64,000 nucleotides of DNA from a virus, in IMG/VR virus record IMGVR_UViG_3300024308_000018, positions 165,747 through 229,746 of that record, one strand, 5' to 3'. This document shows, piece by piece, positions 9,032 to 17,762 of this stretch; position 1 is the stretch's first letter; every line of letters starts with the position of its first letter. The position numbers were made by a program, and so were the translations under genes. The notes beneath the pieces were generated by a model that saw only the letters and a list, made by a program, of their open reading frames with translations, was not told the DNA's origin and searched no databases.

Positions 9032-9771
9032 TGAGTAAATATCTCCGAAACAACATAGGCTTTCGCCGCAGCAGTGCAGCGCAGTATGCTGGATTCTATA
9101 GCGCTAAGTCCTATATGCTCGGGGAGATTCTTGATGGGCCCAAATCCAACATCTTCTCCCCAACGGCCCGCGAGATACTGCTTCAGTATTTCTCGGCAAT
9201 GGAGCTTCTTCTCCGTGACATCGAAGTTGCTTTCATCGCGTGTAGCGATGGGGTGGTCTCTGATGTCGCGGTCTCGAAGTGTAAGGTGTCGGCTCGGGAA
9301 TTCAGTTCGAGCCTGCACCAAATCATTAAAGATAACCCGCAAGACTTCGACCCAGTGTTTGCTGAGCCGTGGGCTGCGGTGGTCGCTGAATCTGCTACGC
9401 CGTTGCTGGATGCCGCGCGTGACCTTCTCGAAGGTGACATCGAATCCGCGTTCTGCATGGCAGTTGGCTTCTGCACGTCGTACCTCAATCACATCATGTT
9501 CATCTTGCATGAGCTGGTGTGCTTGCTAAATGGCGCGGCACCAATCCTGTACCTGAGTGACATTGACATTCGGATTCAGGCCCGAAAATCTTACAGCTTG
9601 TCCCGCGCCCGCTTGAACGTGTACCGCACATTCAACCTGCTGAAGGATGACGCTGAGATCAAAGTTCTATGCGAGTTCGATGACGCAAAGGTGCGTGACG
9701 ACGAGCGTAGTTTGGTGGCGTACAGAGCACTCCTTGATTCTGTATCCACCTACTCACTGAAACTGTCTTAA
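9031..9771 (+). CDS. Hypothetical protein
   Basis: The product is 246 residues from a GTG start that shares one base with the preceding TAG (TAGTG). It is mainly helical by composition. Two Cys-containing hydrophobic stretches at about 150-180 (AFCMAVGFCTSYLNHIMFIL) might associate with membrane but do not look like a clear span. No family was recognised. It lies between membrane proteins and the major fibre gene. Confidence 0.65.
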   Translation: MSKYLRNNIGFRRSSAAQYAGFYSAKSYMLGEILDGPKSNIFSPTAREILLQYFSAMELLLRDIEVAFIACSDGVVSDVAVSKCKVSAREFSSSLHQIIKDNPQDFDPVFAEPWAAVVAESATPLLDAARDLLEGDIESAFCMAVGFCTSYLNHIMFILHELVCLLNGAAPILYLSDIDIRIQARKSYSLSRARLNVYRTFNLLKDDAEIKVLCEFDDAKVRDDERSLVAYRALLDSVSTYSLKLS

Positions 9772-9783
9772 CGGAGAGACAAC

Positions 9784-11478
9784 ATGAACGTAGCTGGTAA
9801 TCTGAAACTGCTGGGCCAAGGCCAAATCAAGAACTTCCTGCCTGAAGTTCTGGCCGTCGACCCGTCCGGTGTCGAGCTGTTTGAAGGTCGCGGCTGGTGG
9901 AACTCTACCTCCAAGTCTCTGAAGTTCTACAACGGCACCGAAGTGATCACTCTGGCCGTCGGTGGCGACCTGAGCGACTACATCCGCGCCGACGGCACCG
10001 TTGCCATGACTGGCGATCTGCTGCTGTCCAGCACTGACCAATCCGGTTCCGACGCCAAGGCCGCCATCTCCAAAGGCTACGCCGAGACCCTGCTGCAAGC
10101 CAAGCAAAACACCGTAACTGGTGCTGCCTCCACCATCGTTGCTGCCGACCTGACCGCCAACAAAGCGGTGATCTCCGATGCACAAGGTAAAGTCGTGGCC
10201 GCTGCGGCGACCGCTGCTGAAATCGAACATCTGGCTGGCGTCACTGCTCCGATCCAAACTCAGATCGACGGCAAGCAAGCTGCGCTGGGCTTCACCCCGC
10301 TGAACAAGGCTGGTGACAACCTCGACGGCGACATCAACGCCAACGGTCACAAGATCTCTGGTCTGGGTGCTCCGGCTGCTCCGACTGATGCCGCTCGTCA
10401 GATCGACATCGACAACGCGCTGTCCGGCCTGAACTGGCAAGAAGACGTGAAGGGTGTGCAGGCTGATGCCACTCTGGATCCGGGTACTCCGGTGAAAGGT
10501 GATCGCTACATCATCACCGACTCCGCTGCTCTGCACGCTGGCTTCGGCACCATCGCTGGTGTTGGTAACGGCGACATCGTTGAGCACGACGGCACCGAGT
10601 TCGTTGTTGTGTTCGACGTGAGTGCTGAAGGCGAGAAAGCCAACGGTACTCTGGTGTGGGACAACGGCACCACTACCTACAAACGCTTCCTGTCCGGCGC
10701 ATGGGGTTCCTTCGGCGGCCTGAGCGACATCAACGCTGGTACTGGTCTGGAGCAGATCGGCAACACCATCAACGTCAAGATGGGTGCTGGTATCGTTGAG
10801 CTGCCGGAAGATGGCGTCGGTATCGACCTGCGCGCTGAATCCGGTCTGGCTCTGCTGGATGCTGGTGGTGCTGAATCCACCGCAGCCGATGCCAAGCTGA
10901 CCGTCAAGCTGGACGGCAACTCCCTGACCAAGGGCGCCAACGGTCTGAAGATCGCTGCCGCTGGTGTTGGCGCCGCTGAACTGGCTGCCGCTGCTCTGGG
11001 TAACGGTCTGGTTGGTGGTGAAGGTTCCGTCGTTACCGTGAAAGCCAAGGCCGCTGGTGGCGTTGTTGTTGACGCCGAGGGCGTGTCCGTGGACAACGCG
11101 GTGCTGGAACTGACCTTCCTGAAAGAGACTGGCGACACTGCCGCCGACCTGAAGGTTACCGCTGTCCCCGCTGCCGACACCGACGTCGTGCGCCTGCTGG
11201 AACTGAACGCCGCCAAGGCCGAAGCTACCGCTGCCGCCGAGACCGTGAACACTCGCCTGACCAACAGCGAGTACGTTTACAACGGTCTGGCCAACGTGCA
11301 AGCTACCCACACCATCACCCACGGCCTCAACAACGCGTACCCGCAAGTTGAAGTCATGGACGCCGACGGCGCTACCGTAATGGTAGACTCCATCGTGCGT
11401 GTAGACGCCAACACCGTAAGCGTAAGCGTTCTGCCTGCTTCCGGTATCCGTGTCGTAGTTCGCGGCAACAAGAACTGA
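9784..11478 (+). CDS. Large tail fibre protein
   Basis: The product is 564 residues, rich in Ala, Gly, Val and Asp, with repeated fibre-type segments (INAGTGLEQIGNTINVKMG, then GIVELPEDGVGIDL) typical of phage fibre shafts. The extreme C-terminus (about 509-564, THTITHGLNNAYPQVEVMD onward) is the HNLG-type beta module shared with neighbouring genes. Codon use is unusually uniform, favouring CTG, GGT, GCC and AAC, which suggests high expression. Its own strong terminator follows at 11497-11520. It is a likely receptor-binding or long tail fibre subunit. Confidence 0.85.
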   Translation: MNVAGNLKLLGQGQIKNFLPEVLAVDPSGVELFEGRGWWNSTSKSLKFYNGTEVITLAVGGDLSDYIRADGTVAMTGDLLLSSTDQSGSDAKAAISKGYAETLLQAKQNTVTGAASTIVAADLTANKAVISDAQGKVVAAAATAAEIEHLAGVTAPIQTQIDGKQAALGFTPLNKAGDNLDGDINANGHKISGLGAPAAPTDAARQIDIDNALSGLNWQEDVKGVQADATLDPGTPVKGDRYIITDSAALHAGFGTIAGVGNGDIVEHDGTEFVVVFDVSAEGEKANGTLVWDNGTTTYKRFLSGAWGSFGGLSDINAGTGLEQIGNTINVKMGAGIVELPEDGVGIDLRAESGLALLDAGGAESTAADAKLTVKLDGNSLTKGANGLKIAAAGVGAAELAAAALGNGLVGGEGSVVTVKAKAAGGVVVDAEGVSVDNAVLELTFLKETGDTAADLKVTAVPAADTDVVRLLELNAAKAEATAAAETVNTRLTNSEYVYNGLANVQATHTITHGLNNAYPQVEVMDADGATVMVDSIVRVDANTVSVSVLPASGIRVVVRGNKN

Positions 11479-11496
11479 TAGTTGACACGTCATGGA

Positions 11497-11520
11497 GGGG
11501 AGCGCAATGCTCCCCTTTTT
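11497..11520 (+). terminator. Rho-independent terminator after large fibre gene
   Basis: A 7-bp stem GGGGAGC/GCTCCCC (11497-11503 with 11509-11515) and a 5-base loop are followed by TTTTT. This classic form lies 18 bases after the fibre stop codon. Confidence 0.85.
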
Positions 11521-11546
11521 AGTTTTCATTCTGCGGAGAAACGCAC

Positions 11547-12155
11547 ATGAAATGTCTAGGTAACGTTAACATGCTGGGGAACAAGATCCAGAGCATGTCC
11601 CTCGAAAACAAGAATGAGTATCCGGCCACCCCGACTATCGGATCTCTGGAACTCATTCAGAAGCGCCTGATGCTGTGCATCGACGTTGGCACGGACGCAC
11701 AAAATCCGCTGCCGATGTGGGTTCCGCAGTCCAGCGAAGTGCAGATGTTCCGCTTCAACCAGCCGACCAACTCCACCACGTGGCTGGTAGAACATGGCCT
11801 GAACAACTCCACTCCTGTGTTCCAGATTTACGACGCGAACGGCCACATCTTCACGCCGGACGAAGTTGTGATCGTGGATCCCGACACCATCTCCATCTCG
11901 CTGAACACTCCGATGATGGGCAGCGTTACCGTCCTGTCCGGCACCATGTATGGCTCGCCTGCGCTGTCCCCTGTAGTGACCCAGAAGTTCACCGCTGCCA
12001 CCACGTGGACGCTGGCGCACAACTTGGGTCGCATTCCCACTGTTCGCATCTACGTGAACGGCGCAGAAGTGCAGGCTCCGGTAACTGTCGACGCGAACAA
12101 CGTCAGCGTGGACTTCGGCACCAACTCAGTAGCTGGTACTCTGCTGCTGTTCTAA
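11547..12155 (+). CDS. Fibre protein with two tandem HNLG-type modules
   Basis: The product is 202 residues. After about 70 N-terminal residues come two copies of the same beta module: about 76-132 (TTWLVEHGLNNSTPVFQIYD, VDPDTISISL) and about 143-202 (TTWTLAHNLGRIPTVRIYV, VDANNVSVDF). The copies resemble the C-termini of the adjacent fibre proteins. The start MKCLGNVNMLGNKI resembles MNVAGNLKLLGQGQI of the large fibre, which suggests a shared attachment segment. It is probably a shorter paralogous fibre. Confidence 0.8.
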   Translation: MKCLGNVNMLGNKIQSMSLENKNEYPATPTIGSLELIQKRLMLCIDVGTDAQNPLPMWVPQSSEVQMFRFNQPTNSTTWLVEHGLNNSTPVFQIYDANGHIFTPDEVVIVDPDTISISLNTPMMGSVTVLSGTMYGSPALSPVVTQKFTAATTWTLAHNLGRIPTVRIYVNGAEVQAPVTVDANNVSVDFGTNSVAGTLLLF

Positions 12156-12164
12156 GGAGGCGCT

Positions 12165-12395
12165 ATGTCTTTTTCAATTCCGCGTGAGAAGACCCACCAC
12201 CAAACGGTTCCAGCCGCCGAGTGGGACATCTATCACGGTTTCGGTCGCGAGCCTGCGGTCGACGTATACATCCAGCTGACTGGATGGGCAACGCCGCGCA
12301 AAGCCCTGCCGGAAGAAGTGAAGATCGTGTCTGCTAACGAAGTGAAGATCACGTTCGCGGGAATCCCAACTGCTGGTACTGCGGTACTGCGCTAA
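12165..12395 (+). CDS. Small single-module fibre-tip-like protein
   Basis: The product is 76 residues with a very strong AAGGAGG ribosome site. Almost all of it is one HNLG-type module (AEWDIYHGFGREPAVDVYIQ, ending VSANEVKITF). It could be a free-standing tip, decoration or chaperone for the neighbouring fibres. A hairpin follows directly. Confidence 0.75.
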   Translation: MSFSIPREKTHHQTVPAAEWDIYHGFGREPAVDVYIQLTGWATPRKALPEEVKIVSANEVKITFAGIPTAGTAVLR

Positions 12396-12402
12396 TCAAA
12401 GT

Positions 12403-12421
12403 GTGGGGGCACGTCCCCCAC
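12403..12421 (+). terminator. Hairpin, probable terminator
   Basis: A 7-bp stem GTGGGGG/CCCCCAC with loop CACGT lies just after the stop codon at 12395 and is followed by CTTCT. The weak T tract makes it a partial terminator or an RNA-stabilising hairpin. Confidence 0.5.
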
Positions 12422-12440
12422 CTTCTAAGGGACATGTACC

Positions 12441-12902
12441 ATGATGCTCAACGTAATAAATTTTGCTGCCCCGCTGTTCACGTACTCGGAAATCGCTACG
12501 GCGCACGCCGGACAGAACCCAGCGAACGGAATGTTCGACGGGTCGCTCGGCAACGTGACGTCTTCAGGTTCCGCATACGGGGCGGTAACACTCAACGCCA
12601 AATACGCTGGCTGGAAAGTTGTAGGTTTGCGTTACATCCGCCAGAACCACAACAACAGTGTGAAGGCCGACGCAGTTAAAGACGCGCGGATCGAGGTGTT
12701 GGGTGAGGATAACGTGTGGCGCGTTCACGCAACAGTGCGCTTCCCATACGGGGAATACAACTCGCTTATCAAGTTGGAGAACAACCCAATTGCTCCGATT
12801 CCAGTAAACAGCAAGCGTCAGTTCCGAATTGGCTCCATCAATACGTGGGGCGGAAGCACTGCCACTCACTGGTGCGAGTTCCAATTGGTTGTCGGCTACT
12901 AA
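12441..12902 (+). CDS. Small beta-rich protein, possibly discoidin-like
   Basis: The product is 153 residues; two in-frame ATGs stand at 12441 and 12444. The pattern MFDGSLGNVTSSGSAYGAVT, GWKVVGLRYIRQN, then DARIEVLGEDNVWR and WCEFQLVVGY at the end resembles an F5/8 type C (discoidin) jelly roll as used for sugar binding. The similarity is by eye only. It lies in the receptor-binding gene run. Confidence 0.65.
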   Translation: MMLNVINFAAPLFTYSEIATAHAGQNPANGMFDGSLGNVTSSGSAYGAVTLNAKYAGWKVVGLRYIRQNHNNSVKADAVKDARIEVLGEDNVWRVHATVRFPYGEYNSLIKLENNPIAPIPVNSKRQFRIGSINTWGGSTATHWCEFQLVVGY

Positions 12903-12911
12903 GGAGAGTCC

Positions 12912-13502
12912 ATGATCATCTATGACCCTGCTCATGCTGCTCCCCTAGATGTCAGCCACAAGCTGACGGCACCACCAACGCAGCGCGTAGTGACTAACTC
13001 TGCGATTCCCGAGTCTGGTTTTCAACTCAACTGGATCAACGCGGATGGTGCGCCCGGCGCAGAAGGTCAGCTGTTCAACGTGCTCGGTGTCGATAAGATC
13101 CAGAGCCTGAAGGGTAGGCCGAACCTGTCGCTGTTCTTTGCGCCGCTCAACTTCAGCCGCCTGATTCACCCCGGCGAAAAGAAAGCGCTTCGTGTTTGGT
13201 GCGGTGGCGCAGGCGATGCAAGCGATAACGCGTTCATCCTGCGCCGCTTCATCTCCGAGAGTAACCGACCGCAGCTCAAATACGGCGATGCCGTTGACGC
13301 GTGGGGCTGGCAGTGGATGTACTTCGACTATGCTGCCAACGGTTACCTGAGATGGTGGGCGCAATACGGCGGCGACAGCTATGCAGGTTACCCCGGCGGG
13401 CCAGTCACGTTCGATTGTGCGACACGTCGAGCCTACCAACAATTCCAACTGGACTTGGGCCGCGATGGAACGGCACCACCCGCTGGTTGGGTCTGGGTGT
13501 AA
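12912..13502 (+). CDS. Small beta-rich fibre-region protein
   Basis: The product is 196 residues, rich in W, Y and G. The C-terminus FQLDLGRDGTAPPAGWVWV closely parallels those of the proteins ending at 17736 (FDLGQLGTALPAGFDWY), 18248 and 18808. It is therefore probably a distant member of that family. The fold may be concanavalin/LamG-like, which would suit glycan binding. A TAAGGAGAG site precedes the start. Confidence 0.7.
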   Translation: MIIYDPAHAAPLDVSHKLTAPPTQRVVTNSAIPESGFQLNWINADGAPGAEGQLFNVLGVDKIQSLKGRPNLSLFFAPLNFSRLIHPGEKKALRVWCGGAGDASDNAFILRRFISESNRPQLKYGDAVDAWGWQWMYFDYAANGYLRWWAQYGGDSYAGYPGGPVTFDCATRRAYQQFQLDLGRDGTAPPAGWVWV

Positions 13503-13511
13503 GGAGAGACA

Positions 13512-14237
13512 ATGCCTATTCTGAGTGGAACACCAATAGCGTGGAGCAAGGCGTTCGACGTTGAGCGCAGTGTGGATCTTTTCCTCGGCTGTGCAGCAAC
13601 CAGCGTTGCCGAGATGCTGAAGATTTCCCACAAGTGCGTCGGCACCACGAAGGCACCGGAGGATGCGACGACCCAACTGTGCTCCATCAAGTTTGGGAAC
13701 ATCAAGGCCATGCAGCAGATGCCCAATGGGTTCAGCGCAACGCAGAACACTGTGAGCGGCTACAACAACGGCGTCATTGACTCGATGCCTATTGCCATGC
13801 TGTTCAGTGGTGGGCTGATGCGAGGCCACAAGTCAATGACGTTGAATCTGACGTACACTGGCGGTCTCGCACTCACTACCTTGACGCCGAACCTGATGCC
13901 GGATCCTGACTCGGGTACGTACCCGAGCGGTGCAACTTATAAGGTTGTTGCCGATGGTGCTACCGTGGCTGAAGCCAGCTTCGTCCCGTCCGCCACTCCA
14001 CTCAACATTGCGGTGAACAAGACGGTAACGAACTTGGCTATCACGATCAGTATCGAGGACGGTGGCTGCCTGATGTGTAACTGGCTGCCGAACTCTGCGG
14101 TGTTGCAGAATGCGCCGTTCCCCTCTTTCGGCGTACTGCTGGATCCATGGGGTGGCAACTCCATCACACTGCCCGGTCTCACCATTGCCTACGGGGTATC
14201 GATCACTACGCTGCTCGTTACGCCAAACTTCGTGTGA
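13512..14237 (+). CDS. Hypothetical beta-rich fibre-region protein
   Basis: The product is 241 residues, rich in Thr, Ser, Gly and Val, with about 6 Cys. Alternating hydrophobic patterns suggest mostly beta structure. No signal peptide or known motif was seen. AAGGAGAG lies upstream, and the gene is nine bases from its upstream neighbour. It is probably a virion surface protein, by context. Confidence 0.65.
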   Translation: MPILSGTPIAWSKAFDVERSVDLFLGCAATSVAEMLKISHKCVGTTKAPEDATTQLCSIKFGNIKAMQQMPNGFSATQNTVSGYNNGVIDSMPIAMLFSGGLMRGHKSMTLNLTYTGGLALTTLTPNLMPDPDSGTYPSGATYKVVADGATVAEASFVPSATPLNIAVNKTVTNLAITISIEDGGCLMCNWLPNSAVLQNAPFPSFGVLLDPWGGNSITLPGLTIAYGVSITTLLVTPNFV

Positions 14238-14243
14238 GGACAT

Positions 14244-14888
14244 ATGATCGCAGATTACATGTTCAATAAGTTCACGGTTCCCGCAGGCTACCGACTGTGT
14301 GTCGTGCTCTCTTCGGGGCCGATGTCGTCAGGTGCGCTAGGGAACTTGACGGGGAAGACGCTTGCAGACATACGTGCACTGGGATCCACACTGGCGACTG
14401 CCGTTCCCAATGCTGACGTCGGTGCGTTTGGCTTTCGCATCGAGCGTAGTCAGACGTCGGCCTACGGACAGAAATATGTGCCAGCGTTTTCGGTTCCTAG
14501 CCAGTGCGTGTACTCGCCAGTCAAAAGCGGCACCGTCACTTACGTGATTCTCGTACTGCTCGATGGCAGCACTGCGGCGGCCAAGGTCGTGCGTTGTTAT
14601 CAATGCAGTGCCGGACTGACTGGCGCGGAAGCCAATCTGTCACGCGTTACCGTCAGTGCCGAGGACAAAGCGTTCACCGCCAAGCTGGAACTGACTGGGA
14701 TCCCCGGCCAGCAGATTGGGGCCCAAGAGAAAACTCTGCGTGCTGCTGCCGTCCCGATCCCGATTATGCTTCCTCGGTCGAGCGAAGATACGCTGCGGGT
14801 CAATCCCCAATCGCTGTCTAACATAGCTACCAGCGAACAGGTGACTAAGACCGTTACCGCGAGCGCAATATCAGTAGGGAACTTGTGA
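14244..14888 (+). CDS. Hypothetical fibre-region protein
   Basis: The product is 214 residues. A beta-rich pattern (YRLCVVLSSGP, YVILVLLDGS, KVVRCYQCSAG) is followed by a Ser/Thr-rich C-terminal tail. No motif was recognised. The TGA shares its last base with the ATG of the next small gene, which implies coupled translation. Confidence 0.65.
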   Translation: MIADYMFNKFTVPAGYRLCVVLSSGPMSSGALGNLTGKTLADIRALGSTLATAVPNADVGAFGFRIERSQTSAYGQKYVPAFSVPSQCVYSPVKSGTVTYVILVLLDGSTAAAKVVRCYQCSAGLTGAEANLSRVTVSAEDKAFTAKLELTGIPGQQIGAQEKTLRAAAVPIPIMLPRSSEDTLRVNPQSLSNIATSEQVTKTVTASAISVGNL

Positions 14889-15088
14889 TGCTATTAAACA
14901 TAATGGTATGGATGCCTACGGTTAGAGATACCAGCCGCATACTTAGGCCCTCCGCAAAAGCACTGCCAATACTTCTATCAACCAAGATAGAGAGATCCTT
15001 GCACGGTGCGCCATCTGCTATACAAGCAGTACGCATCTCGCAATCTACCAGCGGCCAGCTACGCCCGTCCGCATCCACTGTGAGGTAA
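14888..15088 (+). CDS. Small basic hypothetical protein
   Basis: The product is 66 residues. ATG 14888 overlaps the preceding stop, with AGTAGGGA upstream. It is basic and rich in Ser, Arg and Pro. The first 15 residues are hydrophobic but short for a membrane span. No family was recognised, and its existence rests on the tight overlap and ribosome site. Confidence 0.5.
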   Translation: MLLNIMVWMPTVRDTSRILRPSAKALPILLSTKIERSLHGAPSAIQAVRISQSTSGQLRPSASTVR

Positions 15089-15092
15089 TGTT

Positions 15093-15887
15093 ATGGAGCT
15101 TATGAAAGAGACCAGCTTGATACAGTCACTTGTCAACCAAGTGTTTATGATCTTGTTCATGGGAGGTACTCCGCCATCGAATGCGGCGGAGTTGAACGCT
15201 GCTGTGCGTATGTCAGATTTCACCGATATGTGGAACAAGAGCCTTGGCTGCGCGTATGCTGGGGCGTCAAAGAACGCGCCCGCTGGCAGCAGTGCAGAGT
15301 ACACAATGCTGCTTAGTCCAAGGGCAGGGTGCGGCCAGCTAAAGGGTGCGGCCAATCGTCTTGACGGTCTGTCTTTTGTAGGCACTGGTTACGCGGTAAC
15401 TCCGGACACCATAGCCCTCGAAACAGCGGCGGGCGTTCCGATTACAGACTCCGGATGGCTTGGGCTATTCGCAGCGAACGTGCTATGTCGCGTTCCAAAG
15501 GGGGATGGCTTTGGCGCTGCCTCACTTAGCCCGCGCCAAATCACGGAATTTACACCAGTCGGTTATTTGGTTGTAGGATTTAACACACCCAAGACCATAA
15601 CCGGGATCCAGTGCGAGCGTAATCCAGTAGGGTCAGCTTCCGCCTATGCGGTGGACTACTGGGACGGGTCTGGGTGGGTAGAGTGCGTGGCTACCAGAAG
15701 TTCCGCTCGGGGTTGGGTTGCCATTGCATCTCAGCCAGTCACTACCAAGATGCGAATCCGTGTTAGCGCTGGTGCTCTCCCAGCAGGATCCGAGATCACA
15801 GATAGTTTCGTATTCGGTGCGGTAGAAGCACCGGAAGTCCGTGCAGTCCCTGCGATTACTTGGGCCCCTAGTGGTGCCTATATGTAG
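15093..15887 (+). CDS. Fibre-region protein with discoidin-like C-terminal part
   Basis: The product is 264 residues. Positions about 150-255 (YLVVGFNTPKTITGIQCERN, AYAVDYWDGSGWVECVA, KMRIRVSAGALPAGSEITDS) follow the strand pattern of F5/8 type C domains. The N-terminus is partly helical (MELMKETSLIQSLVNQVFMI). It may bind surface glycans. The 3' end overlaps the next open frame by up to 47 bp. Confidence 0.7.
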   Translation: MELMKETSLIQSLVNQVFMILFMGGTPPSNAAELNAAVRMSDFTDMWNKSLGCAYAGASKNAPAGSSAEYTMLLSPRAGCGQLKGAANRLDGLSFVGTGYAVTPDTIALETAAGVPITDSGWLGLFAANVLCRVPKGDGFGAASLSPRQITEFTPVGYLVVGFNTPKTITGIQCERNPVGSASAYAVDYWDGSGWVECVATRSSARGWVAIASQPVTTKMRIRVSAGALPAGSEITDSFVFGAVEAPEVRAVPAITWAPSGAYM

Positions 15888-16101
15888 TCGTCCGTCGGCG
15901 CCCGGTGCTGCCTCACCATATCTCGCACTTATAACCGAGGGAAGCATCAAGCGCGGAGGCAGCGTGCCGCTGTATGCGCTGACTGCGGCTGGCCCCGGAG
16001 GTAATGCCGAGCTGATTTTGACAAAGGCTTCTGGGCTTCAATCCAACGACACTCCGCAAATAACTGGTGTCTATATCCAGCCCGGCAACCTAATAGAGTA
16101 A
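15841..16101 (+). CDS. Small hypothetical protein with uncertain start
   Basis: The open frame allows up to 86 residues from GTG 15841, with GGAAG 3 bases upstream. GTG 15871 or 15874 would shorten it and avoid most of the overlap. There is no in-frame ATG. The part after 15900 (SPYLALITEGSIKRGG to the end) looks like a real beta-rich segment. It could be a separate coupled gene or a piece of the preceding gene cut off by a frameshift. Confidence 0.45.
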   Translation: MQSLRLLGPLVVPICSRPSAPGAASPYLALITEGSIKRGGSVPLYALTAAGPGGNAELILTKASGLQSNDTPQITGVYIQPGNLIE

Positions 16102-16114
16102 AAGGACACGAACC

Positions 16115-16612
16115 ATGATTGTATCAAGTGCAATGCTGCTGGCTGAGCTGGTAAGCAACCGAACTCAGAACCCTACATGGGCCATGATTCTGGCCTCTGG
16201 CAATCGCCCTACTCCGACTCAGCTCAGGAGTCTTATTTACGGAGGGTATGGATTTTACGTATCGGATGGGACTTTCAGCAATCTGGTAACTGCGGTTGGT
16301 GGCAAGCAAGTCATTCGCTTCGTCAGCCTTAACCCTGTAACTACTGAACTCACTCCGCAGAAACTGACCTTCAAACTGAGTGAGGTTGTCGCTAAGGGCT
16401 CCAGCCTGCAAAACGATCCTCCCACTTGGGGGATCCTGTATTTCGACATGCGCTCAACAGGTGCTGCCGACTTCCAAGGATGGCGCGCAGTCTACTTCAC
16501 GGTCGGCGACGAGAACAGCAACGCTGACATGAAGATTCAGGGAGGCTTCATTCCGAAGGATAGTGAGTGGAAACCCAACGACATCACAATCAACTTCGCC
16601 GGACTGGCGTAA
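16115..16612 (+). CDS. Hypothetical fibre-region protein
   Basis: The product is 165 residues with AAAGGAC upstream. The first 40 residues look helical and the rest beta-rich (KQVIRFVSLNPVTTELTPQK, WGILYFDMRSTG, WRAVYFTVGDENSNAD). No domain was recognised. It is a likely small virion protein, by context. Confidence 0.65.
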   Translation: MIVSSAMLLAELVSNRTQNPTWAMILASGNRPTPTQLRSLIYGGYGFYVSDGTFSNLVTAVGGKQVIRFVSLNPVTTELTPQKLTFKLSEVVAKGSSLQNDPPTWGILYFDMRSTGAADFQGWRAVYFTVGDENSNADMKIQGGFIPKDSEWKPNDITINFAGLA

Positions 16613-16628
16613 CTAAGAGGACGTACAG

Positions 16629-17180
16629 ATGAAAGCATTCGGTATCACTCTGCCTGAAGGCAGCAAGATCGAAACTGCACCGCTCGACAACAGCAAGCGC
16701 GGCACCGCATTCCCCTCCAATCCCCAGCATCTCGACATCTTCGAGATCATCGCAGGCGGCGCTACCCCAGTAGGCATCTATGCCTACAACCAACGCACCA
16801 CTCAGTGGGTGCTCAAGGAAACCGTGTCGTACCCCTACGACGTAGGCATGTCTATCGCGGGCAAGCCCGAAGCTAACAAGACCGTGGCAATGGCCATCCT
16901 CGTTCGCCCCACGATCCTGCCGAAAGATTTTGTCGGCAGCAGAGCAGCGTGCGACGTTCCGGCCACTGGTGCCGTGGCGTTCCCGATCAAGTTGAACGGC
17001 GTTCAGATCGGCTCAATCAACTTCGCGGCAGGCGCAGCGGTCGGCACCTTCAGCTACTCCCCGACCGCAAGCCTGCTGGTCGGTGCTGGTGACAAGTTGA
17101 CTATCAGCTCTCCGGTAACTGCGGACGCAACTCTGTCCTACGTAGCGGCAACCCTGATGGGCAGCCAGCTTTCCGCGTAA
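16629..17180 (+). CDS. Beta-rich fibre-region protein with repeated C-terminal strands
   Basis: The product is 183 residues. The C-terminal half (FPIKLNGVQIGSINFAAGA, GTFSYSPTASLLVGAGDKLT, ITADATLSYV-like strands) looks like an Ig-like or fibre beta sandwich. Codon use is biased as in the large fibre gene, and a strong terminator follows. Both suggest high expression as a structural protein. Confidence 0.7.
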   Translation: MKAFGITLPEGSKIETAPLDNSKRGTAFPSNPQHLDIFEIIAGGATPVGIYAYNQRTTQWVLKETVSYPYDVGMSIAGKPEANKTVAMAILVRPTILPKDFVGSRAACDVPATGAVAFPIKLNGVQIGSINFAAGAAVGTFSYSPTASLLVGAGDKLTISSPVTADATLSYVAATLMGSQLSA

Positions 17181-17195
17181 AGGCATCATGTAGAT

Positions 17196-17217
17196 GGGGG
17201 CTTAGTGCCCCCTTTTT
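17196..17217 (+). terminator. Rho-independent terminator
   Basis: The stem GGGGGC/GCCCCC (17196-17201 with 17207-17212) has loop TTAGT and is followed by TTTTT. It lies 15 bases after a stop codon. Confidence 0.85.
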
Positions 17218-17238
17218 CAGATCTGCTCTGGGGGATCT

Positions 17239-17736
17239 ATGCTTCTATCAGTTCAAAGTTACCAAGCGCCTCGCGTGCTGTCGACCATTGACGTCAATAC
17301 AATTCAGGCAAACTTCAAGCTCGCTACTCCTGACCAGTATGCGCTGGATAAGGGTGGCACATTGCTGCGTAAAGTTGGCGGGGCGGCAGGCGATAGTCGT
17401 TCCTGTGAGGTGTTGGGTAAGCCGCGCCCCGGCAAGTTCTTCATGCGCGTCAAATTCAACGGCCCTAGCTACTCAGTTATCACGATCTCCAATGGCCTCG
17501 TCAGTCCGAACAACCAAGTTGCTTGGACAACGGGCTCGCTTGCCGCCAACGTGTGGCATGCAATCCGTATTGAGCACGTATCGGGCGACACCTACAAGTT
17601 TACGGTGAACAGTACCGTTCTTTATCAAGGCACAGCGAAGAACTTGACGTTCTATGGGCACAGCGCCGTTACGGAAATGGAATTCGACCTCGGCCAGTTG
17701 GGCACCGCTCTCCCCGCTGGGTTTGACTGGTATTGA
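17239..17736 (+). CDS. LamG/concanavalin-like small virion protein, paralogue 1
   Basis: The product is 165 residues. The pattern GKPRPGKFFMRVKF, VWHAIRIEHVSGDTYKFTVN, then MEFDLGQLGTALPAGFDWY at the end suggests a LamG-like jelly roll (the WHxVxVE-type strand followed by a ligand-facing strand). The two next genes share the layout. It is the first of three tandem paralogues and a probable glycan-binding fibre or decoration protein. Confidence 0.7.
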   Translation: MLLSVQSYQAPRVLSTIDVNTIQANFKLATPDQYALDKGGTLLRKVGGAAGDSRSCEVLGKPRPGKFFMRVKFNGPSYSVITISNGLVSPNNQVAWTTGSLAANVWHAIRIEHVSGDTYKFTVNSTVLYQGTAKNLTFYGHSAVTEMEFDLGQLGTALPAGFDWY

Positions 17737-17762
17737 TTCCACGTTCCGTCATAGGAGGATTT

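Noticed and set aside
9754-11529. 591-codon open frame on the - strand opposite the large fibre gene
   Set aside because: It mirrors the biased codons of the + strand gene, gives a low-complexity Gly/Val/Ser protein and has no ribosome site or neighbours on that strand.
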